From Apostichopus japonicus (Eukaryota; Echinodermata; Holothuroidea; Aspidochirotida; Stichopodidae), in NCBI RefSeq assembly GCF_037975245.1, contig NC_092575.1, positions 17,823,810 through 17,887,809 of the forward strand: a stretch of 64,000 bases of DNA. The letters are read 5' to 3'. The notes beneath the pieces were generated by a model. That model saw only the letters and a program-made list of their open reading frames with translations, made no database searches and had not been told where the DNA came from. Below are positions 35,246-46,595 of this stretch, piece by piece. The stretch's first letter is position 1; the number at the start of each line of letters is the position of its first letter. The translations under genes were made by a program, and so were the position numbers.

Positions 35246-38200
35246 GTCCTAAAGAGTAGGGCTCAATTTTGTATTATTTTACTGTACCTTCATTGAAGTG
35301 GAAAGATTCTCTTGAGGCTTTAATAAAGCTTCTTCACACTACAACTACGCCCTCACTGTACATTGTTTAGAGTGACCTGGTAACCTTTGACACTGACCTC
35401 CCATGATGACCGGTCAAATCCGGTCAACCTGCCTCCTCCACATTCTACCACCCAAAGTATCTAGTTGTGTACTCTATAGAGCTCTGCCAGGACTGAATAA
35501 AGAATCAGTTATGCTCAGTTGGAGTTTCACAATCGTTGGAGAATATTTCTGCAATCTTAGGCTATTCATTCATCTTCTTGGTTAGACTGAGGTTGTACCC
35601 AGGCATGTGTGTAAATAGCATTAGGCTTGGTCAGAGGGATGCAATGTGAACACATTGCAAAATGCACCTCTGAAATGCAGCTTGACAAGGTTTGAATCAG
35701 TGTTTGCATTGGGACGCACAATTGCATGATTCCCGAAATTTATCTAGAGGGTCCCCCCCCATATCTTCTCTCGGGGGGGGGGGAATTTTCCCACAACAAT
35801 TGCTGATACTTCCTGTAACTTGTACCATTACAGTAGTTACAAAACTTCTCAATAACAAGCCGGATATTATAAAGTTTTGTTGGGTTTTGTAAGGAGTAAT
35901 GTGATTGGTCATATCTTTCCAAACACTGGCTTCTTTTGTGTGGCACTGCACAGTGTGTATTGGTCGTAATGGTCCACCATGCTTACTACACTGTATGTAC
36001 TATATGTGCGCTAACTCTTGGTACGGGCATATGTACGGTACATCTGACTACTAACATCATGAAATCTACCCGCCCACCTCACCAAAAAAAAAAAAAAAAA
36101 TTAAATCTCCACCAAACTTTGAAAATCCCTCCAAAATATAAATTGACCAGGAGAATATCAGTAAATCAATCTGTGACTTGCATGTTTAATAGCTACTAGT
36201 ACTTTAGCAACTACTGGAGGATGACTGGTGGCCTTTAACAACAATAAAGTCTGGTTCCTCAATCCTGATTATAGTCTAGCCCGGCTAGCTGCAACTGCTT
36301 TGAAAGTGTCATTCCATGGCAATTATTGTAATATTTATAATTTGGAAAGAAAGTATAATTGAAACAGTCAATGACGCTGATTTTTAAAAAAAAAATTTTT
36401 GGGGGGGTTATATTTTTTATTTTTTTTTATTTCTTTCTTTGGGAGACACTGTCACCTCATATAAACCAGCTCCTTTGATTTCTTTGGCTGGAAATTAAAT
36501 GCTCTGGTTTGCAAAATTTTGCTATTATTTGGTTAACACAATTCAGGTGACCTTCAAATATATATAAATAATATATAAATATAACTCTATATATATGTTT
36601 CTTCAATTGATACTTTAATATGCCCAGGGAGTGAAACCACTGCCATTTTGATGAGTGGGAAATTAAAGATATATGAACACTGTACCACAGAACTGATTCT
36701 TCAAAAACTATGGAAGAATTGATTGATGTGCTTGAAAGTATAGCTATCAGTTTTGTAAAAAATTGTGTCAAATTTAGCACGTCTACGTAGCTCAGCACAT
36801 TTAGTGTCAAGTACAGAACTTCCCTTTAAACTGTTTATGTACAGGTACCGCTACTGTAACTTTCTTTGCAAATGCCTGAAGCTCTTATTTTGCTCGTATT
36901 TAGGTACATTACGTCAATGGGAAAATCTTGCCATCTTGCCACACACTTTGCGTAGCCTTGTTTGCTTTCAATTAGCTGGAAATCGGCAGTTGTTTGGAAG
37001 GTATGTGCTATAGTCTTGAAGAGGAAATGTAGTATTTTATGTACACTGTTGCTGTGGCAATGGATTGAAAGTTTTAACTTCAAGTACTTTTCACCAATAC
37101 AATATTTTCTTTTTTCAGCGTTGAGTGAACTTATCGACACATCTAAAAATACATGATTAAAATGAAGGGCACCTTCGGCGAAAGCAACAAGTGCTTTCTA
37201 TTGCAGTCGATGGGTTCTGGGTTTTTCGTCGTATATTTGTAAATAAGTCTTACACAATCAACTAAAAATACACAACATGTGGTGTACACTATTGACTGAA
37301 CTTCATGCATCAAAACATCATCTAGAAGATCAAAATGTTTCGTTGGAAACTAAGAAATCCTTTGAAGAGGAAAAGAAGTCACAAAGTATTTTGACAAGTT
37401 CAATACCAAAAGGCTGTATCTGTAACTCATTCTTGAAATAGATATCCTTCTACTGTGGTCAGAGTGCTATTGTAACGTGAAAACCACAGACCATGAAAAG
37501 CCAAGTACAGCTTTTGTTTAAAAACAATAGCAGCGCTTCTCTGTTAGGAACTGGATGCACATTACTTTCCCAGGAGGTACCTCCATGCTTTCACATAGGG
37601 TCGGTGGATGTGTGCACTCAAGTGTGAGCCATAAGGAAGGCTGCATAATGAGCAGTGGTGTGCTGCCGGCTGGGCCGGCGATGGTCGTCGGTTAAATTGT
37701 GATGTTGCGTCTAGTCACCTTTCACTTCCTTGAACGGTATTTTGCGGCTTTGAAATAGAGAGAGGTCACTTGTTCTTTACTGTTTGTAGTTTTCTCAGTT
37801 CAATTGAGGAAATAGCTTACATAATTTTACAGTTTGATAGGTTGATCCCGAAGTACGGTTTGGTCTACATTCGGGAGAATTCCCGTCAACCACTTTTGAA
37901 TCACTTGAAACTCCTAAGATGCTTGTACTACAATTATGGCAGTACCGAGCAGTGTTCGTTCAGCTATCTAGGACTACAAAATAATGTGCAAATGAGGACA
38001 GTACAAAGAAGTCATGGGTATGTACCATGCTTCAAAAAATTGTTTTGACCCCCGAGAAAGTGCTGACAGTGGAGTGGGGGGGGCCAGGGGGTAGGGATAG
38101 ATTGGATGAAGGTAGGGTATGGGAGGGCAGGGAGAGTTGGATGGAAGCATGTCAATGAATTCAATTCTTTACAGTTGGTACAATGGACAAGTGGGGGGGG

Positions 38201-41200
38201 AAGGGTGGGGTAGGGGATGAGGGGATGTTCTCGCCCTGCAGTGGTCATCACTCCTCTATTAACTTGAATAAATATTGCAAGGGCTCTTCTTTTCTTCTCA
38301 GAGGATTCTAGGCTTCTATTTCTTGCTAATATGGGAGCAAAATATGTATACAGCTTTGAGCGCACAGGTCTGTGAAACTGGCTATGGTCGGAAACCCAAA
38401 ACAACCTGTTTGGCCGTTGTTTACACGACCCAATGATTTCCTGAGTCTCTGTGCTCGAGGTTGGATACGATAAGGATTAGGCCATCCTTCAGGCCAAAGG
38501 TGTCCTTTGAGCTTGCATGATTTGAGATACTAAAGTCAATGACTTCCTTTGATTATTGGGAAATGGTCTTGTGAGAAAGACAGCGTCTGAATTTGAAAGG
38601 TGTTGTGAACTGGCAACTGTCATATAGGCCTATAATATTGCAATTTGTCATCAACTGAATGATCATTGGATTGACAGTCATCCTCCAAGGACGCGTTTGA
38701 GAGCGAACGTAGGCGACAGCGAGAAATTATCTGTAATCATCTATATTAACACACATCATCGGAAGTTGTCATAAAATTGGTGATCGTTAATTGGGTTGGC
38801 AATATCCTCTAAAGATGGCCGCAGCATTTGACATGAAAGAAGGTTACATGTGTGTGTGTGTTTGCTTAATATTTTTAAGACAAAATTTCTTGTAAATTCT
38901 GAACAATTTTCACATGCTGCTTGATCTCCTTCTCTGTGATTGCCCGTGATTTTTCCTCCTTTCACATCACATACTACTCTTACCTTGGTATCTATGCACG
39001 TACAGTACGTGCATAGACGTACTATGAAGCTATATAGTTTTCCTCAATGAATATTTCAAATTTCAGCATAGCATTTTCATAATTGCACACTGGAGAAATG
39101 GAATTCCATCCACTACCATTTGAGCATGAACAGGTATGGGGGCACAATTATCTGTTACTCTTAGAAAAGTTTGGCATTTTTTGTAGAAAACTTACAGTTC
39201 GGTAAAGTAGGACTAACTAGTGCAGATTCTGCAGAATACTGTGCTGTATGAAAACATAGTGAGATTACATCTCTAGGGTAAAGGTCGTAGATGATGTCCC
39301 AAGGAATTGTAAAGCTTTGACCTGAGTGAGGGCGGTATTCCACTATACATAGTTTACATTCATGGTTTCATATTGGACTGAGTACCACATGATGTGTAGA
39401 GGACTTGAGATAAAAGGTTGGTTTTTAATAAACAGTATTTTAAAGACATAATTTCGATCCAATTGAGGGGCACTTTTATTGAAATCCATTCTATGTCTCT
39501 CTTTTTGAGTTGCATGGGGAACAGGACTGATCGACTAAACTCGACCATGCATCTACATTTGGCCAGTAGAGATATCCTGTCTTGGTTCAACCTGGGACAT
39601 TACACAAGTAACATTTGGTCGACTGGCTGTCAGCATTCTGTGGCAATTCACTGCTAAAGCTATCCCAGCTTTTAAAAATAATTGTAACCAATCACTAGGA
39701 AATAATGTAAGCATGTAACCTAAATGTGCACCATTTGTTACATATCAATTCCTTGTGGCACAAATTTGCACACTTACATCATCCAAAAATGTTCACAGTT
39801 ATCAGAATTCATAACTGCTGTACGTACATACAAGTTGTTTTAGTGCTACACTGACGTAATTTGGAGTGATTTTACTTCAAGCAAATCGTAAAGAACTCTT
39901 GTCCTGTGGTAAATCCCAACAGATAAGAATCATTGTGACATTTTCTGAAAAATATCTAGCTCTCTCTCTCCAGATCCGTTTCAAGGAAAATGCTAGTCAC
40001 TATTAATGACGAGGAAAAAAATGCTGTAGAAAAGTGCACTCTAAACTGGGTAACCGTAAGCATAGTTTATTTTGCAAATTGAAGAGGGAAGTCTACTAAC
40101 ATGGATGTTACTCTCACTTCAGTACATTGCTGCACATTAAAGTGTGAAAGGATATGACATGACAGAAAATAGTTCATAGTATGCTTTCATCATTTGTTCC
40201 AGTTTGTTAGGGAAGATGGGGGGGGATGAGGGTGGGGGTCAGTTGTACGACTGTGGTGCTTGAAAGGCAATCAAAACCTAGGTCAGGATGGTCAAGTTGA
40301 TTCCCATCGTGTTCAGCCTGGACAGTCAAGACAATCAAGGTTCAAAATAATTTAAATGAACCGTCGTTGCGCGTGTGACGCAGTGGTCACAACGTGACAG
40401 TGCCACACTTCTCTAATGCCTGACACAAAGAGGATTTTATGGTAATCAGTTCTGACTAACCCAGGACCCACCATTCCCTCTTTGTTCAACACAGAACTCA
40501 TCATCACTCTGTGGTCCCTGCTTTCAATTTCAATTGAACTGACAAAATTTTTTATAGCAATCCCCTTTGAAATTATGAATTCATACAAGCATATTTGAAA
40601 CTCAAAGTTAATTGAATGAGAGTATTGAAGTGTAACGGGTGATTATTTCGAAAATAACTAGATTTTTTAATGAATTGGGTAATCAAGCACAAAACTGAGA
40701 GAAAAGTTTTTTTTGGGGGGGTACTAAAAATTGTCAGCTTTGTGGTGGCCTTGCAGTTGAGTAATTTGAGTGAATGAAATGGGAGATTAGATCTATCTTG
40801 ACCCCAAGCCAGGGTTGTTCCGGAAAATTGGCAATGGGTTTTGATCCTCGCTATTAACAGTCCAATTGTTGATTTACAAGTTATGTTAATTTCAAGACCA
40901 TGACCACCAACCTTTTCACAAATTTTGATGTAGAATTCAGCATTTTCGCTCTCAGTTCTGATCATGAGCACCAAACTCATGTTGAAAATTGCTACAGTCG
41001 TGAGGGGGTGCAAAGAATTTAGCTACGTCAAAACATCATACCGTAATTGATGTTTAAAATTGCATGGTAACTTCTCCATCTGAGAAACACCGTTTGTCCT
41101 CTTTTCTTCGTTTTTTTGTCAAACGCCCCAGAGCAGATTGGGTTATCTCGGAATTGCTAGGTGATTAGGTAATATTTCCTTCTTGAAGCAAGACCAATTG

Positions 41201-42896
41201 ATCCGAAATTCAGGAATGAAATAAGCTCTTGTGGATGTTTACAATATAACTCTTGGAGAGGAAAGCAACCATGAAGGAATGGCACACTCCTCTGACCAAT
41301 CACGAGGAAGCTTCTACGAGGTTACTTGTCTCGCAAAGGCATCAGTAGTTTGATTGAATAAGTGCACCAGACCATGTACTGTAACTATTATCTGGTTAGA
41401 CAATGGTGGAAGTATGCTTGATTGGTACTGGACAAAAAAAAATACAAAAAAAAGAGGGTCCCGATCCAGTCTTTATAACAGCCTTTTGTCTTTTTGACTG
41501 ATGTATGTTGTTTTGGGTTGGTAAACAACATTGTGTATAGTTTTTTAGTTTTGGAGGGGGAGGGAGGGTTGGGCTTCAGAACACAAAGAAAAGAAGGCAA
41601 TATAAATCATATCTGAAAGTGCTGTCAGCTTTTTATATGCTTCATTGATCCTACCAGAGTTGTTGACTACTTTTAACAGTGACCCTCTGTAACCCCAGCC
41701 AACAGCAGTGTTATACCCCCCCCCCCCCATCATTTAATACCCTCCTATGCCGCTGTACGGTGACTGTGAGGATCTTGTTCTGAAAGGAGATGGGTTTTGT
41801 AGCGATTGAGCATCTTCTGCCACAGATCTTGATTAATTCTTATTAATTATTATATAATTATGATTAATATTTATTAAATCTTTGTTTGTACAATATATAC
41901 AACAATTAAACTAAAAAGGGGGAAGAGATCCCAAATCTCATGGGGTAAATCTTGGGAATTTGTACTTATATTATCAAAGTCCTCAAAGTTTGTACAAATA
42001 CAGATAATGACAACCTAATCCATCAGTTGTTAGTTTTGTTACCATTGTTTGTAAGGGACATAACAGTTCAGTAATTTTATGATCAGCAAATGCATTCTTA
42101 GGGCATTGAATTCTTACAGAGAGAAAACCATGTGATGTTACCCTGCACAAGCAATTTGCATGCCATGGTTTCTATGCTGGTGCTTTAGATATCAGAGCCA
42201 AACCTTTTCATGGTGTCAAGGTACTTTTGTAGTTGGATTCACTTCAGAGGGGGTGTCATTGGGAGGGGCGCAGTGCAAGAACGTACAGTAAAAAGGCTAG
42301 GGTAGACCCAGAAGAATGGATCATGTGACCGTGCTAATCAGGGCAAATTTTTGAAGGACATTTTCTTCTAGTTGCCACTCAGACAACCAGGTCTTCCTTT
42401 TTTGGGTTGTCCGAACCGCAGATTTGATTGTCCGCAGAAAATGTTGCAAAATGACCAAGAATGACCAATTGTAAAATTGTATGAGTGATGTGAAGGTTTG
42501 GCAAATAGAACACCAGCTTCTGACCAAAAAACTCGCATTCGGTTGGATTTTAGGCCTACGATTATTTTAGTTTTATTTTACCATCTCCGACGTGACAGAG
42601 AGCAATACCAATGTATCTATCCCCCTGATTTAAGGGCACTATTGAGTTACAATGCAATCTGAATTTGATGCGAACAACTACATGTGCGCCGGACAACTAC
42701 CAAAGCTGATTTTTCGTTTTCTCAAAACAAAATTTGGTCGTCTTGGACGATCACACTTTAGTTAAAACTTAACCACATGTGCTAATACTTTAAGAACCTT
42801 AATTCAATAATCAATTAATTAATTCAATACCAATTGGGTTAATAAACCAGCATTTTAGAATCCTATTCATGTCAGGATTAACAGTGGAACATCAAG

Positions 42897-43025
42897 TTAT
42901 ACCACATACTGTCTTTTCCACGGAGTGTTCAGAGAATTACAAGGCAGGAGATTGAATATTTTCATTTCCTGCTCCCAGTCAATGTCCTCATACGATGGAT
43001 GAGAGTGTACCCCACATCTGAAGAC
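42897..43025 (-). other. Candidate orphan terminal exon (unknown gene) on the strand opposite RPUSD4
   Basis: On the - strand a good acceptor (ACTGGTTTTGTTTCAG) precedes 43025. The frame then runs 42 codons to TAA, with non-random composition: CGVHSHPSYEDIDWEQEMK, then NLLPCNSLNTPWKRQYVV. I recognise no family. No ATG is available in this frame just upstream, so it would have to be an internal or last exon. It lies 132 bp left of an RPUSD4 exon. A chance frame remains possible. Confidence 0.25.
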
Positions 43026-43157
43026 CTGAAACAAAACCAGTAAAACCGTACCAAACCATACGGAAACATTTGTAATCACCGAAACTTATATCAGCATTAA
43101 TGGACAATCACGAGCAACATGCGGTAACATGCGGTTTTACTTTGTTTATCTCTGCAG

Positions 43158-43202
43158 GTGATGTCGTCGTAGTAAACAAGCCTTACGGTCTTCCTGTTCA
43201 TG
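43158..43202 (+). CDS. RPUSD4: RPUSD4 exon: first conserved motif of the RluA fold
   Basis: 45 nt, phase 1 in and out, between TTTATCTCTGCAG and GTGAGT. With the shared glycine it encodes GDVVVVNKPYGLPVHG, close to the vertebrate RPUSD4 motif with NKPYGLPVHGGPG. In the RluA family this strand-turn precedes the catalytic region. It is a microexon, and skipping it would stay in frame but remove the motif. The donor is followed after 8 intron bases by a 13-copy minisatellite. The frame continues through the donor and the whole array to a TGA at 43502. Confidence 0.94.
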
Positions 43203-43210
43203 GTGAGTTT

Positions 43211-43483
43211 GCTTTAGGTCATATCTGGATCGCTTTAGGTCATATCTGGATCGTTTTAGGTCATATCTGGATCGTTTTAGGTCATATCTGGATCGTTTTA
43301 GGTCATATCTGGATCGCTTTAGGTCATATCTGGATCGTTTTAGGTCATATCTGGATCGCTTTAGGTCATATCTGGATCGCTTTAGGTCATATCTGGATCG
43401 CTTTAGGTCATATCTGGATCGCTTTAGGTCATATCTGGATCGTTTTAGGTCATATCTGGATCGCTTTCGGTCATATCTGGACC
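43211..43483 (+). repeat. 21-bp minisatellite (13 units) adjoining a splice donor
   Basis: Thirteen head-to-tail 21-mers of GCTTTAGGTCATATCTGGATC or its GTTTTAGG variant, with exact 21-bp period from 43211. The last unit has CGG for AGG and ACC for ATC. The unit is a multiple of three and has no stop in the frame of the preceding exon, which would read ALGHIWI or VLGHIWI repeatedly. Each unit has a TTTAG/G string resembling a weak 3' splice site. Confidence 0.98.
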
Positions 43484-44876
43484 GAGTGCAAGATTTTCAC
43501 TTGATACTATCTCGATACTAGTCTTTAGGGAACAAAATAAAATCCTGACACACGAGAACACAGGACTGAAACATCAATGGGGGCAGCAGAGTACATGCAA
43601 CTATACTAGAATACAAGTATGGACTCGCTTCAAAATGCGATTCCAAAATTGGTAATTATCGATTGACTTGCAGAGAAGTATCGAAAAATTTGCGATTCAC
43701 ATGTAATACAAAACCCACAACAAAATAATGGCTATGATGGTAAACTGAGAAAAAAACGGCATGGTGTGTGTCAATAATGCACGTACCACAAATAACGACC
43801 GAACACCTGAATTCTACCATTCAGTTGGTAAAGGCCGAATGCAGTCTCGCTTGATGACATGTCACACACACTTATCTACATTAACTAATAAAAGCTGTGT
43901 GAAGGCTGACAGTTCTTGACAAAATTTGTGAATGAAAGTTTTTCAGAAAAGAAAACATCCTAAAATATGACAATATTTTGGCTGAAGTCATGAAGCTGAT
44001 TTTGTTTTGTAAAAGCCTTTGACGTAGCCAATAAATAAATATCGCTGTATACTCTGTGTGTCTACTGCATCATGATCTGCTTCAATGGACACATTCTTCT
44101 CCAATTTTTTTCCAGTAAAGTTCCAAAAAAAAAAGGTCAAAATATTATGCTATCATTAAACAAACAAATCAAAGCGGCATCTGTTTCGTCTTTGGAGATG
44201 CGTCTACCAAACAGGCAACAGATTTGCAACGGACAGAGATGATACTTTGCGTACACGGGAAACGTTTGATGATCATTTTTTCATACACTGACTGGTCAGA
44301 ACTGAGAGTCAAAAATGCTGAATTCGACATCAAAATTCGTGAAAAGATCATGCAGCTTTGCCTCGATATCTTTGCTATGAAGTAAAAATACAGTACTCAA
44401 GGTTCTCCACACATGTAACAGTTTCTTTGCAAGGCCTGAGAACCCTTGTGCATGCTCTTGGTACAGTCAAAGACTATACGTACAAGGTGTGTAGACTTTG
44501 GTACAGAAGGGCCTACACAACCGATTTGCAGCGTCAGTTTATCGACAGGGTTCCGATTGCATTTTTTCTGATAATTTGAGATGTGTTTTTTTTTTCAAAT
44601 TTTGTTATGAGATTTAATAAACAAGTGATCTGTTTACAGCAATATTTTGGATTCTGGCCAAGAATTTTTGCAAACACTAGAAAGACCTAGGATATTGCGT
44701 GCATGACCCCCAAGAATTCTACCCAATCCAAAGTGCATTCTTCGTTATATTTTGTTGTGATCAATAAGTTCATATTACCTATCTAAATAGTTTCTGTCTT
44801 GTTTTGTGAATTGTAAATGATTAGTTATCACTTTGATCTGTCAACCGGTATATATAGACGGTATCGTAGACTTATT

Positions 44877-45150
44877 GAAAAAAACCACTCAAGTTCAGTT
44901 CAGTTCAGTTCAATTCCATTCCATTCAATTTATTTCTCATATGTACATAACTCACTGACAAAAGTAGTTTTTAACAAAGAATTAATATTACACGTTATGG
45001 ACACATACAATACTTTAAAAAAAACACACTCAAATTCAGTTCAATTCAATTCCATTCAATTTATTTCTCATATGTACATAACTCACTGACAAAAATAGTT
45101 TTTAGCAAAGAATTAATTAATATTACACGTTATGAACACATACAATACCA
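44877..45150 (-). repeat. Tandemly duplicated LINE-like 3' tail
   Basis: Two copies, offset 121 bp, of a block containing CAATTTATTTCTCATATGTA then CATAACTCACTGACAAAA. Each is preceded by TTCAGTTCAATTC-type units. Read on the - strand, this is a GAGAAATAAATTGAA sequence ending in (TTGAA)n, the style of CR1-like LINE 3' ends. No RT coding remains. Confidence 0.7.
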
Positions 45151-45696
45151 TTCATCAAAGCTAGTGACTGTGAAATTCTGCATTTTCTGATTTTCCAGCA
45201 CACAATGTTTTCTTTATCGACATATATCAAGACTAAAATTCTGACTTAAAAGAATCTAGTCACAACTTTGTTTGAATTGTTAGAAATTTTGAGGGGCTTG
45301 TGGGTTAAAGGCATTCTCTCAGCTAGGAAATTTTTAGAGGGCGGGCCAATTTCATAGGTTTCGCTGGTACACCGTTACTCCACTTTCTGACTTGGTCACG
45401 TGATACGGTATATGTAATACACTGCCACTGTAAATCCTGTATGTAAATATACGTAATGTATAGCACAGTTTCATGCAGTGGTAGCATAACACACGTAACG
45501 TGTATATTGCGGTCGCGTCGCCGCGCTGTTTAGGTGGAAGGCACAGGTTGCTTTATTGTGGGTCCCGATGCCAAAAGCAGTGAGCGAAAAGGGTACAGAG
45601 AATTGCAGGCATGAAAAGTGTACTTGAGCTGGTGCTACGTACGTGGACTGGGTTTCCAAAAACGATCTACTGGAACAGAGATCGGAGATCGACAAA

Positions 45697-45751
45697 ATGA
45701 CCAATGCTACCTTCGCGGAGCATTTACTGGCATGGCAGATCATACGAGAAG
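45697..45751 (+). other. Candidate first coding exon of an unknown small gene (alternative 1)
   Basis: ATG at 45697 in the context CAAAATGA, then 18 codons (MTNATFAEHLLAWQIIRE) to a phase-1 donor GTAGGC at 45752. The upstream 200 bp are CpG-richer (GCGGTCGCGTCGCCGCG), as in a promoter-proximal region. Its phase matches the acceptor at 49166. The protein is not recognised. Confidence 0.22.
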
Positions 45752-46396
45752 GTAGGCAGCAAACTATACTAACGACTAACGTTATATATTTACTATTTAG
45801 GCTACAGTATACTGTTTTCTGGCCGAAGTGTTTGGTCTACTGTAGGCTTCCTTGTTATATTGTTCAATAGATCATGCTAGCTAGGCCTACTTAGGAGTAG
45901 CTAGGCTGACAAACTAAGGCAACTAATACACCGAGAGGCATAGGCTAGTACAGTAGTAGTATAGTCAGTATTGCGAAGTTTGGAACACTGCGAAGTTCGG
46001 ACACCCCTAAGAAATACACGATTTCACCATGACAACCTACAGCAAGAGCCAATTGCACGAAAAACTACGAAGCTACAGTTACTTTCTCTCCAAAATAACC
46101 CAACCATATCAAGTATAGTTTCAGGTGATTTATACCATGAGGTATAGTTTTGTGGTGTTTTAAGCCTTAGGTGTCCGAAATTCGCAGTGTCCATGCTACT
46201 GCAGTGCAGGCTGCTGTACTAACTGTAGCCTAGCCTAGGCCGAACATTTCTTGGAATGTTATTTATGCTTTTCTACTTACCTGTATATTCGCCTAGTAAG
46301 CATTATCAGTATGGAAGTCTGCGGTATCATATGTGTTTGGTTTATGATTCGGTAGCTTTGCAAATATGAATAGGCCTTAGCCTACATCAGTGTAAT

Positions 46397-46595
46397 ATGG
46401 ACATGGATTTGGTAGGGAGATCTCCCCACAAGAAAATAAAACTTGGAAGAAATGCAACTTCTCATGAGCGGAGCAATAACAAAAGTAGGACTACTGTAGA
46501 TTATAAAATGATGCACCATGCAGGGCCTACTATACCTCAATTTGGTGGTTATTCCTGTCAAGAGCATTTTTTGATCTGGGCATATATTTGTAACT
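46397..46595 (+). other. Candidate first coding exon of an unknown small gene (alternative 2)
   Basis: ATG at 46397 opens 66 codons ending at a strong phase-1 donor (ACT then GTAAGT at 46596). The N-terminus MDMDLVGRSPHKKIKLGR has a nuclear-localisation-like basic cluster. Splicing to the phase-1 acceptor at 49166 is frame-compatible. No family is recognised. Confidence 0.22.

Larger units (their letters stand above)
29861..43157 (+). other. RPUSD4 intron (about 13.3 kb)
   Basis: Starts GTAATC and ends TATCTCTGCAG. It holds a hAT element (30378-31009), a 308-bp tandem duplication (32443-33050), a LINE end (34943-35245) and an orphan - strand exon candidate (42897-43025). In 35258-42896 nothing beyond poly-G tracts (35776, 38080, 38196), a poly-A run at 36085 and poly-C at 41717 was recognised. 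Confidence 0.75.

Noticed and set aside
35753-35787. Hairpin of C8 and G11 runs as a regulatory structure
   Set aside because: Simple homopolymer runs of opposite type close together; no context supports a function.
42897-43079. Secreted peptide with a signal sequence on the - strand
   Set aside because: The hydrophobic start depends on a GTG codon; no in-frame ATG exists, and a splice acceptor explains the boundary better.
43100-43504. A 134-codon frame read as a repeat protein (LGHIWI repeats)
   Set aside because: The frame crosses a standard splice donor at 43203; the repeat part is an intronic minisatellite. Kept only as a retention hypothesis.
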